DNA of 9,591 nt, from the NCBI GenBank assembly GCA_021820785.1, contig JAKADE010000078.1:1-9591 (forward strand). Direction: 5' to 3'. Shown piece after piece: positions 1 through 7,083 of the stretch (its first letter is position 1; every line of letters starts with the position of its first letter). A model generated the notes under the pieces. The model was given only the letters and a program-made list of their open reading frames with translations. It ran no database searches and was not told the origin of the DNA. The translations under genes were made by a program, and so were the position numbers. The DNA is from Pseudomonadota bacterium. Its GTDB lineage: Bacteria; Pseudomonadota; Gammaproteobacteria; Steroidobacterales; Steroidobacteraceae.

Positions 1-1
1 G

Positions 2-985
2 CTCGGGGCCATTCAGATGTGGATGTTGTACGGGCTCGCCGCCGGGATCGGATTGTCGACCGCGTTTGCCTACCCGGCCGGAAGCGCACTCGTGCCGCAG
101 CTGGTTGCGCCGCAGCAGTTGCGCGCCGCGAATTCAATCTTCATGGGGATGCGCCAGCTGAGCATGCTGGTCGGGCCGGCATTGGCCGGCGTGGTCATCA
201 AGAGCGGCTCGGGGCCCGTCACACACCCTGACGTGCACGGGACGGGCATCGCATTTGCCGTCGACGCCGTCAGCTTTCTCTTCTCGGTCGCTTCCCTGGC
301 GATGATCCGTGTGGCGAGCGACCGCAATCCCCCGGCGCCCGCCGGCGGCATGCTCGCTCATCTCGGCGAGGGTATCTGCGCGCTGTGGGGAGATACCCAG
401 ATGAGAGCGCTGGTCGCCTACTTTGCCGCCGGTTCGGTGCTGGTGAGCGGACCGCTGCAGGTTGCACTGCCGGTGCTCGCCAAAACGCGGCTGGCCCAGG
501 GCGCGGCGGCCTACGGTATCCTGATGACGGCCAATGCCTGCGGCATGCTCCTCGGCAGCATCGTCTCCGGGGCCGTGACGCGTGCAACCCGCGGATCACT
601 CGGGCTGCTGCTGCTCAGTGCGGATATGGTCGTCGGACTGGCCGTCGCGTCCATGAGCGCCGTGCATTCGCTCGCGGCCGGCGCAGCCATCATGGTCGTG
701 GCTGGTCTGCTCGGCGGGACGCTGCAGATCTCCATGGTGACGTGGTTGCAGCAGCGCGTCTCCCACGCGTTGATGGGCCGGACGATGAGCATCGTCATGT
801 TTACCTTTCTGGGGTTGGCGCCGCTGGCCGCGGCATTGGCCGGCGGGTTGCTGAAGGTGCTGTCGCTGAGGGAGCTGCTGCTCGGTGCAGGCTTGTCGCT
901 CAGCCTGATCGCCCTGCTTTCAATGTCGCGGCCGAATCTACGCGCCATCCGGCTCGGGCCGCCGTCAGTCCCGGCAGCACAGTGA
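2..985 (+). CDS. MFS exporter, 5'-truncated by window edge
   Basis: This is the C-terminal part of a 12-helix major facilitator superfamily transporter of the MFS_3 (EntS-like exporter) type, an inner-membrane protein driven by the proton gradient. The frame is open to the first base, so the true start lies upstream; the ATG at 17 is internal. About 327 residues are visible, against some 400-420 for the family. They begin in the middle of the N-terminal bundle (VAPQQLRAANSIFMGMRQLS, then GPALAGVV). A loop near visible residues 95-130 separates the bundles. The second bundle carries YGILMTANACGMLLGS and QQRVSHALMGRTMSIVMFTF, segments typical of this subfamily. The substrate cannot be told. The gene converges on the hemerythrin-like fragment at 1079. 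The family assignment is firm and the export direction is inferred from the family. Confidence 0.9.
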   Translation, partial: LGAIQMWMLYGLAAGIGLSTAFAYPAGSALVPQLVAPQQLRAANSIFMGMRQLSMLVGPALAGVVIKSGSGPVTHPDVHGTGIAFAVDAVSFLFSVASLAMIRVASDRNPPAPAGGMLAHLGEGICALWGDTQMRALVAYFAAGSVLVSGPLQVALPVLAKTRLAQGAAAYGILMTANACGMLLGSIVSGAVTRATRGSLGLLLLSADMVVGLAVASMSAVHSLAAGAAIMVVAGLLGGTLQISMVTWLQQRVSHALMGRTMSIVMFTFLGLAPLAAALAGGLLKVLSLRELLLGAGLSLSLIALLSMSRPNLRAIRLGPPSVPAAQ

Positions 986-1010
986 CGTTCGCCCACCGGA
1001 GTGTTCGCAC

Positions 1011-1043
1011 GACGGACGCCCGGGCCGCACGGCTGCGTCTGTC
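1011..1043. terminator. Hairpin between convergent genes, possible terminator
   Basis: GACGGACGC (1011-1019) pairs with GCGTCTGTC (1035-1043) over nine positions, one of them a G-T pair. Inside it GCC (1024-1026) pairs with GGC (1031-1033) around a GCAC loop. It lies between the stop of the MFS gene (985) and the stop of the minus-strand gene (1079), where a bidirectional terminator would be expected. There is no T-tract on either side, so it is not a textbook intrinsic terminator. Confidence 0.35.
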
Positions 1044-1078
1044 CGCAGCCGCCGGCCTGAGTAGTTGTCGCATACCGC

Positions 1079-1333
1079 TCAGGTCACTCCCTTGCTGAGC
1101 AGAAACTGCGAGTACTGCCGGTCTTCCTTGAGAATGTGCTCGGAGAGCCATTTTTTCAGGAAACTGAAAACCTTGATGGAAATGGGTCGCCCCTGTTCCA
1201 TCTGCCCCTGAAGCTCCTTCAGCTGGTCGAGCAGCATTGCATGTGAATCGTGGTGCACTGCGGCCTGTGCATACCCGTGCCGCTTGAACAGGCGCTCCTC
1301 GGCCGGGAGAAGCGCGTCTCTGCGGGTCGTCAA
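1079..1333 (-). pseudogene. Hemerythrin-like fragment lacking its N-terminal half
   Basis: Bacterial hemerythrins are four-helix proteins of about 130-150 residues that bind O2 at a di-iron site. This 84-residue frame matches only the C-terminal half. EERLFKRHGY (12-21) matches the end of helix B, HHDSH (27-31) supplies the HxxxH pair of helix C, and HILKED (66-71) supplies the HxxxxD of helix D. Helix A with its histidine is absent. The histidine expected four residues before the EE pair is Leu8, so the iron site cannot be complete. The frame opens with TTG at 1333, overlapping the TGA of the upstream gene by four bases (TTGA), so coupled translation is possible. The only purine-rich Shine-Dalgarno-like stretch (GAGG) abuts the TTG and is too close. 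Upstream codons in this frame show no hemerythrin similarity. A truncated relic is most likely; a repurposed small third operon gene is the alternative. Confidence 0.75.
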
Positions 1334-3141
1334 CCTCGGCCGGGTTCGTGTTCCCGGTGATAGCGATGAATCGTCCAGAGGTAACTTTCCATCAGCGAGT
1401 CCTTGCCCAGCCGGGCGAGCACGTGGCGACGGCGCGCTGCAGAGGATGTGTGGGCCAGCCGGGCGCGCGCGCGTGAAAAATGGTCGAGCTGATTGCGGTA
1501 CTGCCAGAGCAGCTCACGCACGGCCATCTTGTTCTGGTGCAGCTCCCATACGCCGAGGACCAGCGCCGGCAGCCCCAGCACGAACGTCAGCATGTTTCTG
1601 AGTGGAACGTCGAGCGTGAGGCCGAATGGCGCAGTGCTGCGGCCGAGGACGATGAGGCAGGCGATGGCCACGAGGATGACCCCGAAAAGACTGCGCTTCA
1701 GCCATCGGGTCCGCCGTCCGCTACGCTCCAGTCGAGCGACTTTGCGCGCGAAATAGCGGCATTGACTTTCGATCCACGCGTGCTCGACGACGTCCAGGTG
1801 TGGCTCGTGGGAAGCGTTCCGTGCGGCGCCGGCTGGCCGGCCGAGTCCTGTCAGGACGTGCGCGATCCAGTTGAACCCGTGGAAGCGGTTGATGCCGGAG
1901 AGGGAAATCACCTCGTCAGCGTCGACCAGATGGTCGGCACCGGCGACGGACAGATAGAATTTCGCGCGCAGCGTTTCAGCCAGGGCGCGGTACATCAGGT
2001 GCTTGCCGAACCAATGGCGTCCGTCGAGGAGCAGGTACAGGCCGAAGCCCGAGAGCAGCACCAGCAGGTAGGCAAACAGCAGCAGGCGGCTCTCGACGAA
2101 CTTGTCATACGCCAGGTAGGCGAAACCCATCAGGAACGTCGTGACCGTGAAGAAGACGAACAGGCGATCGGAGCGTGCCTGGAAATGCAGCGCCAGCGCA
2201 TCCGCCTTGCCGTACTGTGCGTCGATCCGCGCCAGCCATGGCAGGGCGTCCGTCGGCAACGCAACGTCATCCGGCAGTGAACGCATCAGCGAGTCTGCCG
2301 CCGTCCGCGTGCGCCCTCGATTTGCGAGTTGACGATACTCGTGATTATAGGTGTCGAGCGCGACGAGCTGCTCATGCAGCGGCCGCGGCATCGCGGCCCA
2401 GCGCTGCAGGACGTTGTCACCGAGTCCGGACAGGTAGCACGGCGCGGCGCCGGTGGCCAGGGCCCCGGTGCTGCTGCGCGGCGTTGGAATCCAATAGACC
2501 AGCCGCGAATCCGGGTCTTGCCCCGTGGGTCCGTCGCTCGACAGCGTTGGGCTGTCCTGCGGCCTGCGATCGGAGCGCAGGCCGAGGAAACGCAAGACGG
2601 TATCGGCCGTGCCGCCCGGTCGGACGGAGGATTCGCCGTCCCAGACGGCCAGCAGCAGATGGCAGCTGATGGTCAGCTCGCGGGTGAGGTTCAGGTAGTG
2701 CGCATTCCGGCGCTCCTCTTCGCTGCGGCCGCTCGCCGGATCGCTCGACAGGGGCAGTTCCGTGCAGCGAACGTTCGGATGGGCGAGCAGCTTCTGCAGA
2801 TCGCGCAGTGCGGCGTCATCGAAGTCCGCGGCGTAGTGTGGCAACGGCAGCGGTAAGATCGCGTCGACGCCCAGACCGAAATCCAGCGCGGTCTGTGCCG
2901 CCAACAGGTCGGCGCCGCTCGCCATGCCGGCCATGAGCCGGATTTCGGTATGGGGCAGGCAGCCCCGAATCTCCTCGAGGAACGCCATGATCGCGGCGCG
3001 GATGCGCGCGGAGTCGCGGGGGTCGAGGTCTCTATGACCCGATACGCCGATGACGAACGGCGCGTCGCACGATTCGGCCGCCGCTGTGTCGCGGGCAAGG
3101 GTTTGCCCGGCATGCAGCTCCTGCGCTGGCGGTACCGTCAT
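1330..3141 (-). CDS. SLOG domain fused to SLATT-like membrane region
   Basis: This 603-residue protein has two parts. Residues 28-190 form a Rossmann-like SLOG (SMF/DprA-LOG) domain, a nucleotide-ligand-binding fold: GVSGHRDL (32-39), MAGMASGADLLAAQTAL (70-86), LPLPLPHYAADF (96-107), LLLAVWDGE (162-170) and GGTADTVLRFLG (176-187). Residues 310-600 hold four predicted membrane helices in two pairs, near 327-345 and 353-372, then 484-500 and 515-532. The first pair is followed by YRALAETLRAKFYL (384-397), the hallmark of SLATT-type 2TM effector domains. The second pair is followed by a charged helix with repeated RxR. Known SLATT proteins are proposed to act as membrane pores or toxins; here that is inferred. 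The ATG overlaps the TIR gene stop by four bases (ATGA), and GGAGG lies 11 bases upstream (3153-3157). Domain assignment is by motif pattern only. It could also serve a housekeeping stress role. Confidence 0.85.
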   Translation of the reverse strand: MTVPPAQELHAGQTLARDTAAAESCDAPFVIGVSGHRDLDPRDSARIRAAIMAFLEEIRGCLPHTEIRLMAGMASGADLLAAQTALDFGLGVDAILPLPLPHYAADFDDAALRDLQKLLAHPNVRCTELPLSSDPASGRSEEERRNAHYLNLTRELTISCHLLLAVWDGESSVRPGGTADTVLRFLGLRSDRRPQDSPTLSSDGPTGQDPDSRLVYWIPTPRSSTGALATGAAPCYLSGLGDNVLQRWAAMPRPLHEQLVALDTYNHEYRQLANRGRTRTAADSLMRSLPDDVALPTDALPWLARIDAQYGKADALALHFQARSDRLFVFFTVTTFLMGFAYLAYDKFVESRLLLFAYLLVLLSGFGLYLLLDGRHWFGKHLMYRALAETLRAKFYLSVAGADHLVDADEVISLSGINRFHGFNWIAHVLTGLGRPAGAARNASHEPHLDVVEHAWIESQCRYFARKVARLERSGRRTRWLKRSLFGVILVAIACLIVLGRSTAPFGLTLDVPLRNMLTFVLGLPALVLGVWELHQNKMAVRELLWQYRNQLDHFSRARARLAHTSSAARRRHVLARLGKDSLMESYLWTIHRYHREHEPGRG

Positions 3142-4379
3142 TCCTTCTCGAGCCTCCGCACCTCGGCGCGCACGTCCGTCGCGATCCGAGCCGGATCGGC
3201 GCCCTGCACCGCATAGGAATTCGACCAGACCACCGAGCCCTGGGGGGCAGCGGCGATCCGGACCGCGAGGCTCAATTCTGGTCGCCGACCGACCAAACCG
3301 CCGTAGAGCACGTACCCGGAATGATCGGCCCGCGCGCGCTGCGCGGCGGCGGCGGCATCGAGAGTGGCGAGGGACGAGGGACTGAGTGTTACGCGGGCGT
3401 GATGCAGTTGCACGAGCTGATCAATCGTCTTGTCGAACGCCGCCCGGGCGAGCTTGCCGGCTGCGGGCTCGCCCGGCAGCGCCGAGAATCGGATCGCGAG
3501 CAGCGACACACGCGCAGTCAGCGCCGTGCCGGCACCACCCGGCTGGGCGTTCATCCGGGCAAGGATCCTGGCCGCCTCGTTCGTGGGCCCGGACGCTGGC
3601 AGGGCCTTGAGAATCTTCTCTGCCTGCGCGAGATTCTTCGGCGCCACGGTCACCGTCGGTGGAACGTCGCGATGTGAGCGGGTGCTGTCCTGCAGGATCA
3701 CGATTGCAAGCCAGATGTAGATGAGAACCCGCAGCGCTCTTGGCAGCCGCTGAAACGCGGTCCACGCCGACTGGAATGCCCACCCCGCAACATGCGCCCA
3801 GAAGCGTATGCGCTGTCCGGGCTCTTCGCGCGGGAACGGGGGGAAGCTTCTGCGCGCTGGCGGTGTGCGGTCCCGGCCCGGGGAAGCTTTTCCGGCGCGC
3901 CGGGCGGGCGGCGCCGCGGGCTCCCCCGAAACAAGGCGGCGCCCCAGGGTCTCCAGCGCAGCATTCGGTCGGCCCTCGGGGACCCGCACCCACTGCACCG
4001 CGCGGAACTTGTCGGGCACGCGTGCCACGCCTTCCTGGGTATCGTCGATCACCACGGGGACGAGAAAGACCGAGTCGTCGGCCATGTCGAGCGTGCGCTC
4101 GGCCGCCAGACGCCATTCGCGCCGAAAGTAGCCTTCGCGACGCGCCTCGGTATGCGCCGAGATGACCGGCATGAAGAAGTCGCAGTCGCGAATCTGTCCG
4201 CGGATCTTCTGGTCCCAGGCGTCTCCGCCGAGCAGATCGCTCTCGTCGTACCAGACCTCGAGCCCGAAACCCGGCAGCGCCTCCCGGATGCGCTGGACCG
4301 CCGCACGGTCCTCGCTGGCGTAGCTCAGGAATACCGTCGGGCGCGGCTGGTCGGAGGCCTGGGATTCGGCGGCATCCAT
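3138..4379 (-). CDS. TIR-domain protein with membrane anchor and periplasmic domain
   Basis: Residues 14-150 of 413 form a TIR domain: TVFLSYASEDRAAV (15-28) is the box 1 strand and helix, LEVWYDESDLLGGDAW (40-55) is box 2, and DCDFFMPVIS (65-74) precedes FRREW (85-89). Glu88 of that motif aligns with the catalytic glutamate of NAD-cleaving TIR domains. A proline- and arginine-rich linker (154-190) leads to one hydrophobic segment (about 216-230) preceded by Arg211, Arg214 and Arg217, which puts the TIR domain in the cytoplasm. Residues 234-413 would then be periplasmic. Their end (SGYVLYGGLVGR, then GSVVWSNSY) resembles the TolB-N-like domain of many signalling proteins. It is the first gene of the array. 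Upstream in this frame there is a TAA at 4416-4418 and no other start before it, so the ATG at 4379 stands, although no Shine-Dalgarno is seen. NADase activity is inferred. Confidence 0.88.
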   Translation of the reverse strand: MDAAESQASDQPRPTVFLSYASEDRAAVQRIREALPGFGLEVWYDESDLLGGDAWDQKIRGQIRDCDFFMPVISAHTEARREGYFRREWRLAAERTLDMADDSVFLVPVVIDDTQEGVARVPDKFRAVQWVRVPEGRPNAALETLGRRLVSGEPAAPPARRAGKASPGRDRTPPARRSFPPFPREEPGQRIRFWAHVAGWAFQSAWTAFQRLPRALRVLIYIWLAIVILQDSTRSHRDVPPTVTVAPKNLAQAEKILKALPASGPTNEAARILARMNAQPGGAGTALTARVSLLAIRFSALPGEPAAGKLARAAFDKTIDQLVQLHHARVTLSPSSLATLDAAAAAQRARADHSGYVLYGGLVGRRPELSLAVRIAAAPQGSVVWSNSYAVQGADPARIATDVRAEVRRLEKE

Positions 4380-4417
4380 GGGTAGTGCGAGGTCCAGGAC
4401 GGGCGGGCGGAGGCCTT

Positions 4418-4446
4418 ATCGTAACGTTTCCGGCGCGCACTGCCCA
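4418..4446 (-). promoter_or_regulatory. Candidate sigma-70-type promoter for the TIR operon
   Basis: Read on the minus strand, TGGGCA (4446-4441, four of six against TTGACA) is followed after 17 bases by TACGAT (4423-4418, four of six against TATAAT). Transcription from it would begin near 4411, leaving a leader of about 30 bases before the TIR ATG. The match is weak and rests on position and spacing. No operator repeat was seen next to it. Confidence 0.3.
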
Positions 4447-4551
4447 CGGAGCGAGCGAACGGGCCGAAATCCCCTATGCAGCCCTATTCTGCAGCGCTGC
4501 CCGACTTCGGGCAAACTCTTCGCTCTCCGCGCCTGATTCAGCCCATACTGA

Positions 4552-5560
4552 GCCCAGCATGTCAGAGAGCAACGTGATGCGGTCCGACGCACGCTGAGCG
4601 GCCGGCTGGATAGGCGGTTTCACACGACCCATCTCGGCGGACTCGAGATGGCGGCTCGCGAACTGCTTGAAATCCGGCGCATCAAGATACTCGGGTGCGG
4701 ATCGGCCTACATCGCCGGGTGTGTCGGGGCCGCAGCTCATCGAACGGCTTGCGCGCATTCCGGCGCATGCGGAGCCGGTCTCGGAATTCCGCTACCGCAA
4801 CCCGGTCATCGAGCCCGACACGCTGTACGTCGCCGTGAGTCAATCCCGGGAAACGTTCGACACGCTCGCGGCCGTCCAGGAAGTGACGCGCAAGGGCGGT
4901 CGCGCCTTGGGGATCGTCAATGCCGTGGGCAGCACGATCGCGCGGGCATGCGGCCGCGGAATTTACCTGCACGCCGGCCCCGAAGTCGCGGTGGTTTCCA
5001 CCAAGACATTCTCGTGCACTGCGGTGGCGTTTGCCCTGTTGGCCATCCACCTCGGGCGTCTGCGCGATCTGTCGGCCGCCCGTGGCGCGCGGTTGCTGGC
5101 CGCCCTGGATGCGCTGCCGGAGCAGATCGCCGCCATCGTGGCCAGTGACGCGGCGATAGCGACGCTCGCCCAGTCGATTGCCCGACACCACGATGTCTAC
5201 TTCGTGGGTCGGGCAGCCGGATACGCCATTGCCTTGGAGGGCGCCTCGAAACTCAAGGAAGTCAGCGATCAACATGCAGAGGCGTACCCGGCGCCGGAGC
5301 TGAAGCACGGCCGGCTCGCAGTGATCGATCCTGAGAGCCCGACGCTGATCGTTCTGCCGCGAGATGAGCTCTGAGCCAGGAATCTCTCCACCCTCGAGGA
5401 GATCCGCGCGCGCCGGGGTCCGGTGTACCTCCTCACCCAGCCCGAACTGGACTCGATCCTGCTCAATATTCCGCTGCAGTTACTCGCGTACCACGCTGCG
5501 CTCGCACGCAGCACGGACATCGATCAACCCCGCAATCTCGCCAAATCCGTCACGGTCGAA
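4552..5560 (+). pseudogene. glmS: glmS remnant, isomerase half only, multiply disrupted
   Basis: GlmS makes glucosamine-6-phosphate from fructose-6-phosphate and glutamine; intact proteins are about 610 residues. Only the C-terminal sugar-phosphate isomerase half (two SIS domains) remains; no glutaminase domain is visible. Similarity begins in one frame (REQRDAVRRTLSGRLD, then RRIKILGCGSAYIAG to about 4715). It then shifts by one base into the frame carrying VSEFRYRNPVIEPDTLYVAV. A TGA at 5372-5374 follows LPRDEL, and the same frame resumes with [18 protein letters not shown]. About 20 codons are missing before [12 protein letters not shown]. It ends NLAKSVTVE at 5560, the usual C-terminus, but the stop is replaced by TCG. 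The phosphosugar loop reads SQSRET in place of SQSGET. The Glu, His and Lys positions equivalent to E. coli 488, 504 and 603 persist. It cannot encode an active enzyme. Confidence 0.93.
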
Positions 5561-5619
5561 TCGCGCGACGGCGCCGTTGCGCGTGAGCACGGCCGGCGTG
5601 TCGCGGCGCCATCGACGAT

Positions 5620-6342
5620 TCAGCGCTTTCCCTGTGAACGGGGTCTGCGACGGAGCGGATGGGCTGAACGTCTACAGACGGAGACGTCGCCCAAGCGGCG
5701 CTTGAGCTGACGGGAGAACAGCACGCCGCCCGCGTCGAGCGGAACACCGGCCTGCGCCAGCGCGCTTGCCGTCCAGGTGTTGCACGTGTCGAACGCGTCG
5801 TACCGCGATCGCGAGGCGACGAAGACGCTCTCCGCAGTCGGTCCTCGCGCGAGCACGACCGCTTCGCCGTTGCGCATGCGCAGAGCATGCAACACATGCC
5901 GGTCGAGTCGCGAAACGCCCCGGCGGCTGGCACAGACCCACTCGTAGGTGGCCGAAGCGGGCAGCAAGTCGCGCACGTGAGGTGCTCCCATGACGAGCAT
6001 CGTGCTCGCGGAGGGAAACAGTGCCGCCAGAGCGTCGAGGACCGATGGGCGGCGCGACATGTAGAAGCGACGGTTCCCCCAGCCAATGCTCACGTACCGT
6101 TCATCCGCCAGGTCCGGCAGACGTGCCCGCAGCGGACCGAGCTCATCAACCGGCAGGATCAGTCCGGTATGCCAGCCCGCGAACAGTACGCCGATCACGG
6201 GTCCCGACGCGGGGGTACCCACGCGGCGGCGATGCACCGATCGCGGCGTTGCCGCCGGTGTGCCGGTCCATCCCTGGCAGCCACACAGCAGCGCCGCCGC
6301 AAGCGCGGCGGCGCGTGCGGATGTGACGAAGGCTTCGCTCAT
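5620..6342 (-). CDS. DUF2459 family lipoprotein
   Basis: This 240-residue protein belongs to the DUF2459 family (the TIGR02117 type, named from urease regions), whose biochemical role is unknown. It starts [20 protein letters not shown]. The run LCGC (19-22) forms a lipobox with Cys22 as the likely lipidated residue, so it is probably anchored outside the inner membrane. Family motifs are GWHTGLILP (56-64), [12 protein letters not shown] (83-94) and the strongly conserved [10 protein letters not shown] (186-195), in which Cys, Asn and His residues suggest a hydrolase-like site by inference. The frame stays open far upstream, but that stretch is the shadow of the DUF302 gene; the signal peptide fixes the start at 6342. 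No strong Shine-Dalgarno is visible. The last 25 residues are Arg-rich and unlike the family, so its end may have been altered. It converges on the glmS remnant. Confidence 0.85.
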   Translation of the reverse strand: MSEAFVTSARAAALAAALLCGCQGWTGTPAATPRSVHRRRVGTPASGPVIGVLFAGWHTGLILPVDELGPLRARLPDLADERYVSIGWGNRRFYMSRRPSVLDALAALFPSASTMLVMGAPHVRDLLPASATYEWVCASRRGVSRLDRHVLHALRMRNGEAVVLARGPTAESVFVASRSRYDAFDTCNTWTASALAQAGVPLDAGGVLFSRQLKRRLGDVSVCRRSAHPLRRRPRSQGKR

Positions 6343-6371
6343 CAAGGGCTGACCGCGCGCTCTGCCGGTCT

Positions 6372-6552
6372 TCAGCCTACCACGCCCTCTTCGCTGTCGC
6401 GGCGGCCTGCCGACTGCTCGAAAACACCCGTCACCCGCCGAAGCCGGTGGCCGCGCAGTGCGGACTCGCCCATGCAGATACGATGCGGCGCATTCACGCG
6501 ACGGGTGGGTGTCACACCTGCGGAATATCGCAAGCGGTACCTGCCCGACTGA
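6372..6552 (+). pseudogene. AraC-family regulator C-terminal remnant, frameshifted
   Basis: This is the end of an AraC/XylS-type DNA-binding domain, the second helix-turn-helix and C-terminal tail. One frame reads ACRLLENTR (6405-6431), VAAQCGLAHADTMRR (6447-6491), matching the usual segment between the two helix-turn-helix units. The similarity then moves to another frame one base off, giving AFTRRVGVTPAEYRKRYLPD before the stop at 6550-6552. Joined, these match the family consensus ending GVTP-x-YR-x-R. A one-base loss near 6490 explains the shift. The sensor domain and first helix-turn-helix are absent; upstream sequence reaches the divergent lipoprotein start within 30 bases. It is a relic and makes no working regulator. 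It may once have controlled one of its neighbours, which cannot be shown. Confidence 0.8.
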
Positions 6553-6678
6553 GGTCGTGTCGGCCTGTGCGTGCGTCGCTCCGCCCGGGAGCACGAACGC
6601 GGCCGCTGTCGCAGGGTCCGGCGGCGGTTTACCATCGAGCGCGCAGGGCAGGACGCGCGGGCAATTCGGAGACGACAC

Positions 6679-7083
6679 ATGGGGACCACGGGCGACATTC
6701 CCGGCTTCGTCAGGTTGCGCGCCGCGCAATCCGTGGCCGAAACCCTCGACCGGCTCGAAGCCGGCCTCAGGCAGCGCGGTATCGCGGTGTTCGCGCGCAT
6801 CGACTTCAGCGCCGATGCGCCACGCGTCGGCTTGCAGATGCGGCCGGAGCAGCTGCTGATCTTCGGCAACCCGCGAGCGGGTACACCGTTGATGCAGCAC
6901 GTGCCGGCCGTCGGCCTCGACCTGCCGCTCAAGGCCCTCGCATGGGAAGACGAGCAGGGGCAGACCTGGATCGCCTGCAACGACCCGCAGTACATCCTGC
7001 AGCGCTACGGCCTGGACAGCAGCATGGCGGCGCCCCTTGCGGCGGCGCTTGCACTCTTGGAGGCTGCTGCCGGCACTGCCTGA
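6679..7083 (+). CDS. DUF302 domain protein
   Basis: The 134-residue product matches the DUF302 family along its whole length. These are small alpha/beta proteins of unknown biochemical function, found alone or fused to other domains. Visible motifs are SVAETLDRLEAGLRQRGIAV (18-37), FARIDFSADAPRVGLQM (38-54, where many members have Asp-His), LLIFGNPRAGTPLMQ (59-73) and LDLPLKALAWED (80-91), followed by NDPQYILQRYGL (101-112). The ATG at 6679 is chosen over upstream in-frame starts because GGAGA lies seven bases before it (6667-6671) and family similarity starts soon after. No signal peptide or membrane helix is seen, so it is probably cytoplasmic. It stands alone, between the AraC remnant and the chemoreceptor. 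A weak hairpin (7087-7106) follows its stop. Confidence 0.9.
   Translation: MGTTGDIPGFVRLRAAQSVAETLDRLEAGLRQRGIAVFARIDFSADAPRVGLQMRPEQLLIFGNPRAGTPLMQHVPAVGLDLPLKALAWEDEQGQTWIACNDPQYILQRYGLDSSMAAPLAAALALLEAAAGTA

Noticed and set aside
385..1098. Second plus-strand frame inside the MFS gene
   Set aside because: It is an Arg-rich shadow of the transporter with no hydrophobic pattern and no family match.
3421..4440. Long alternative minus-strand frame overlapping the TIR gene
   Set aside because: It is Arg/Pro/Gly-rich without recognisable motifs, while the frame at 3138-4379 carries a clear TIR domain.
5500..5720. attTn7-type insertion, since Tn7 elements insert just after glmS
   Set aside because: No Tn7 end sequence, tns gene or flanking duplication is visible after NLAKSVTVE, and the cassette of interest lies on the 5' side of the remnant, not the 3' side.
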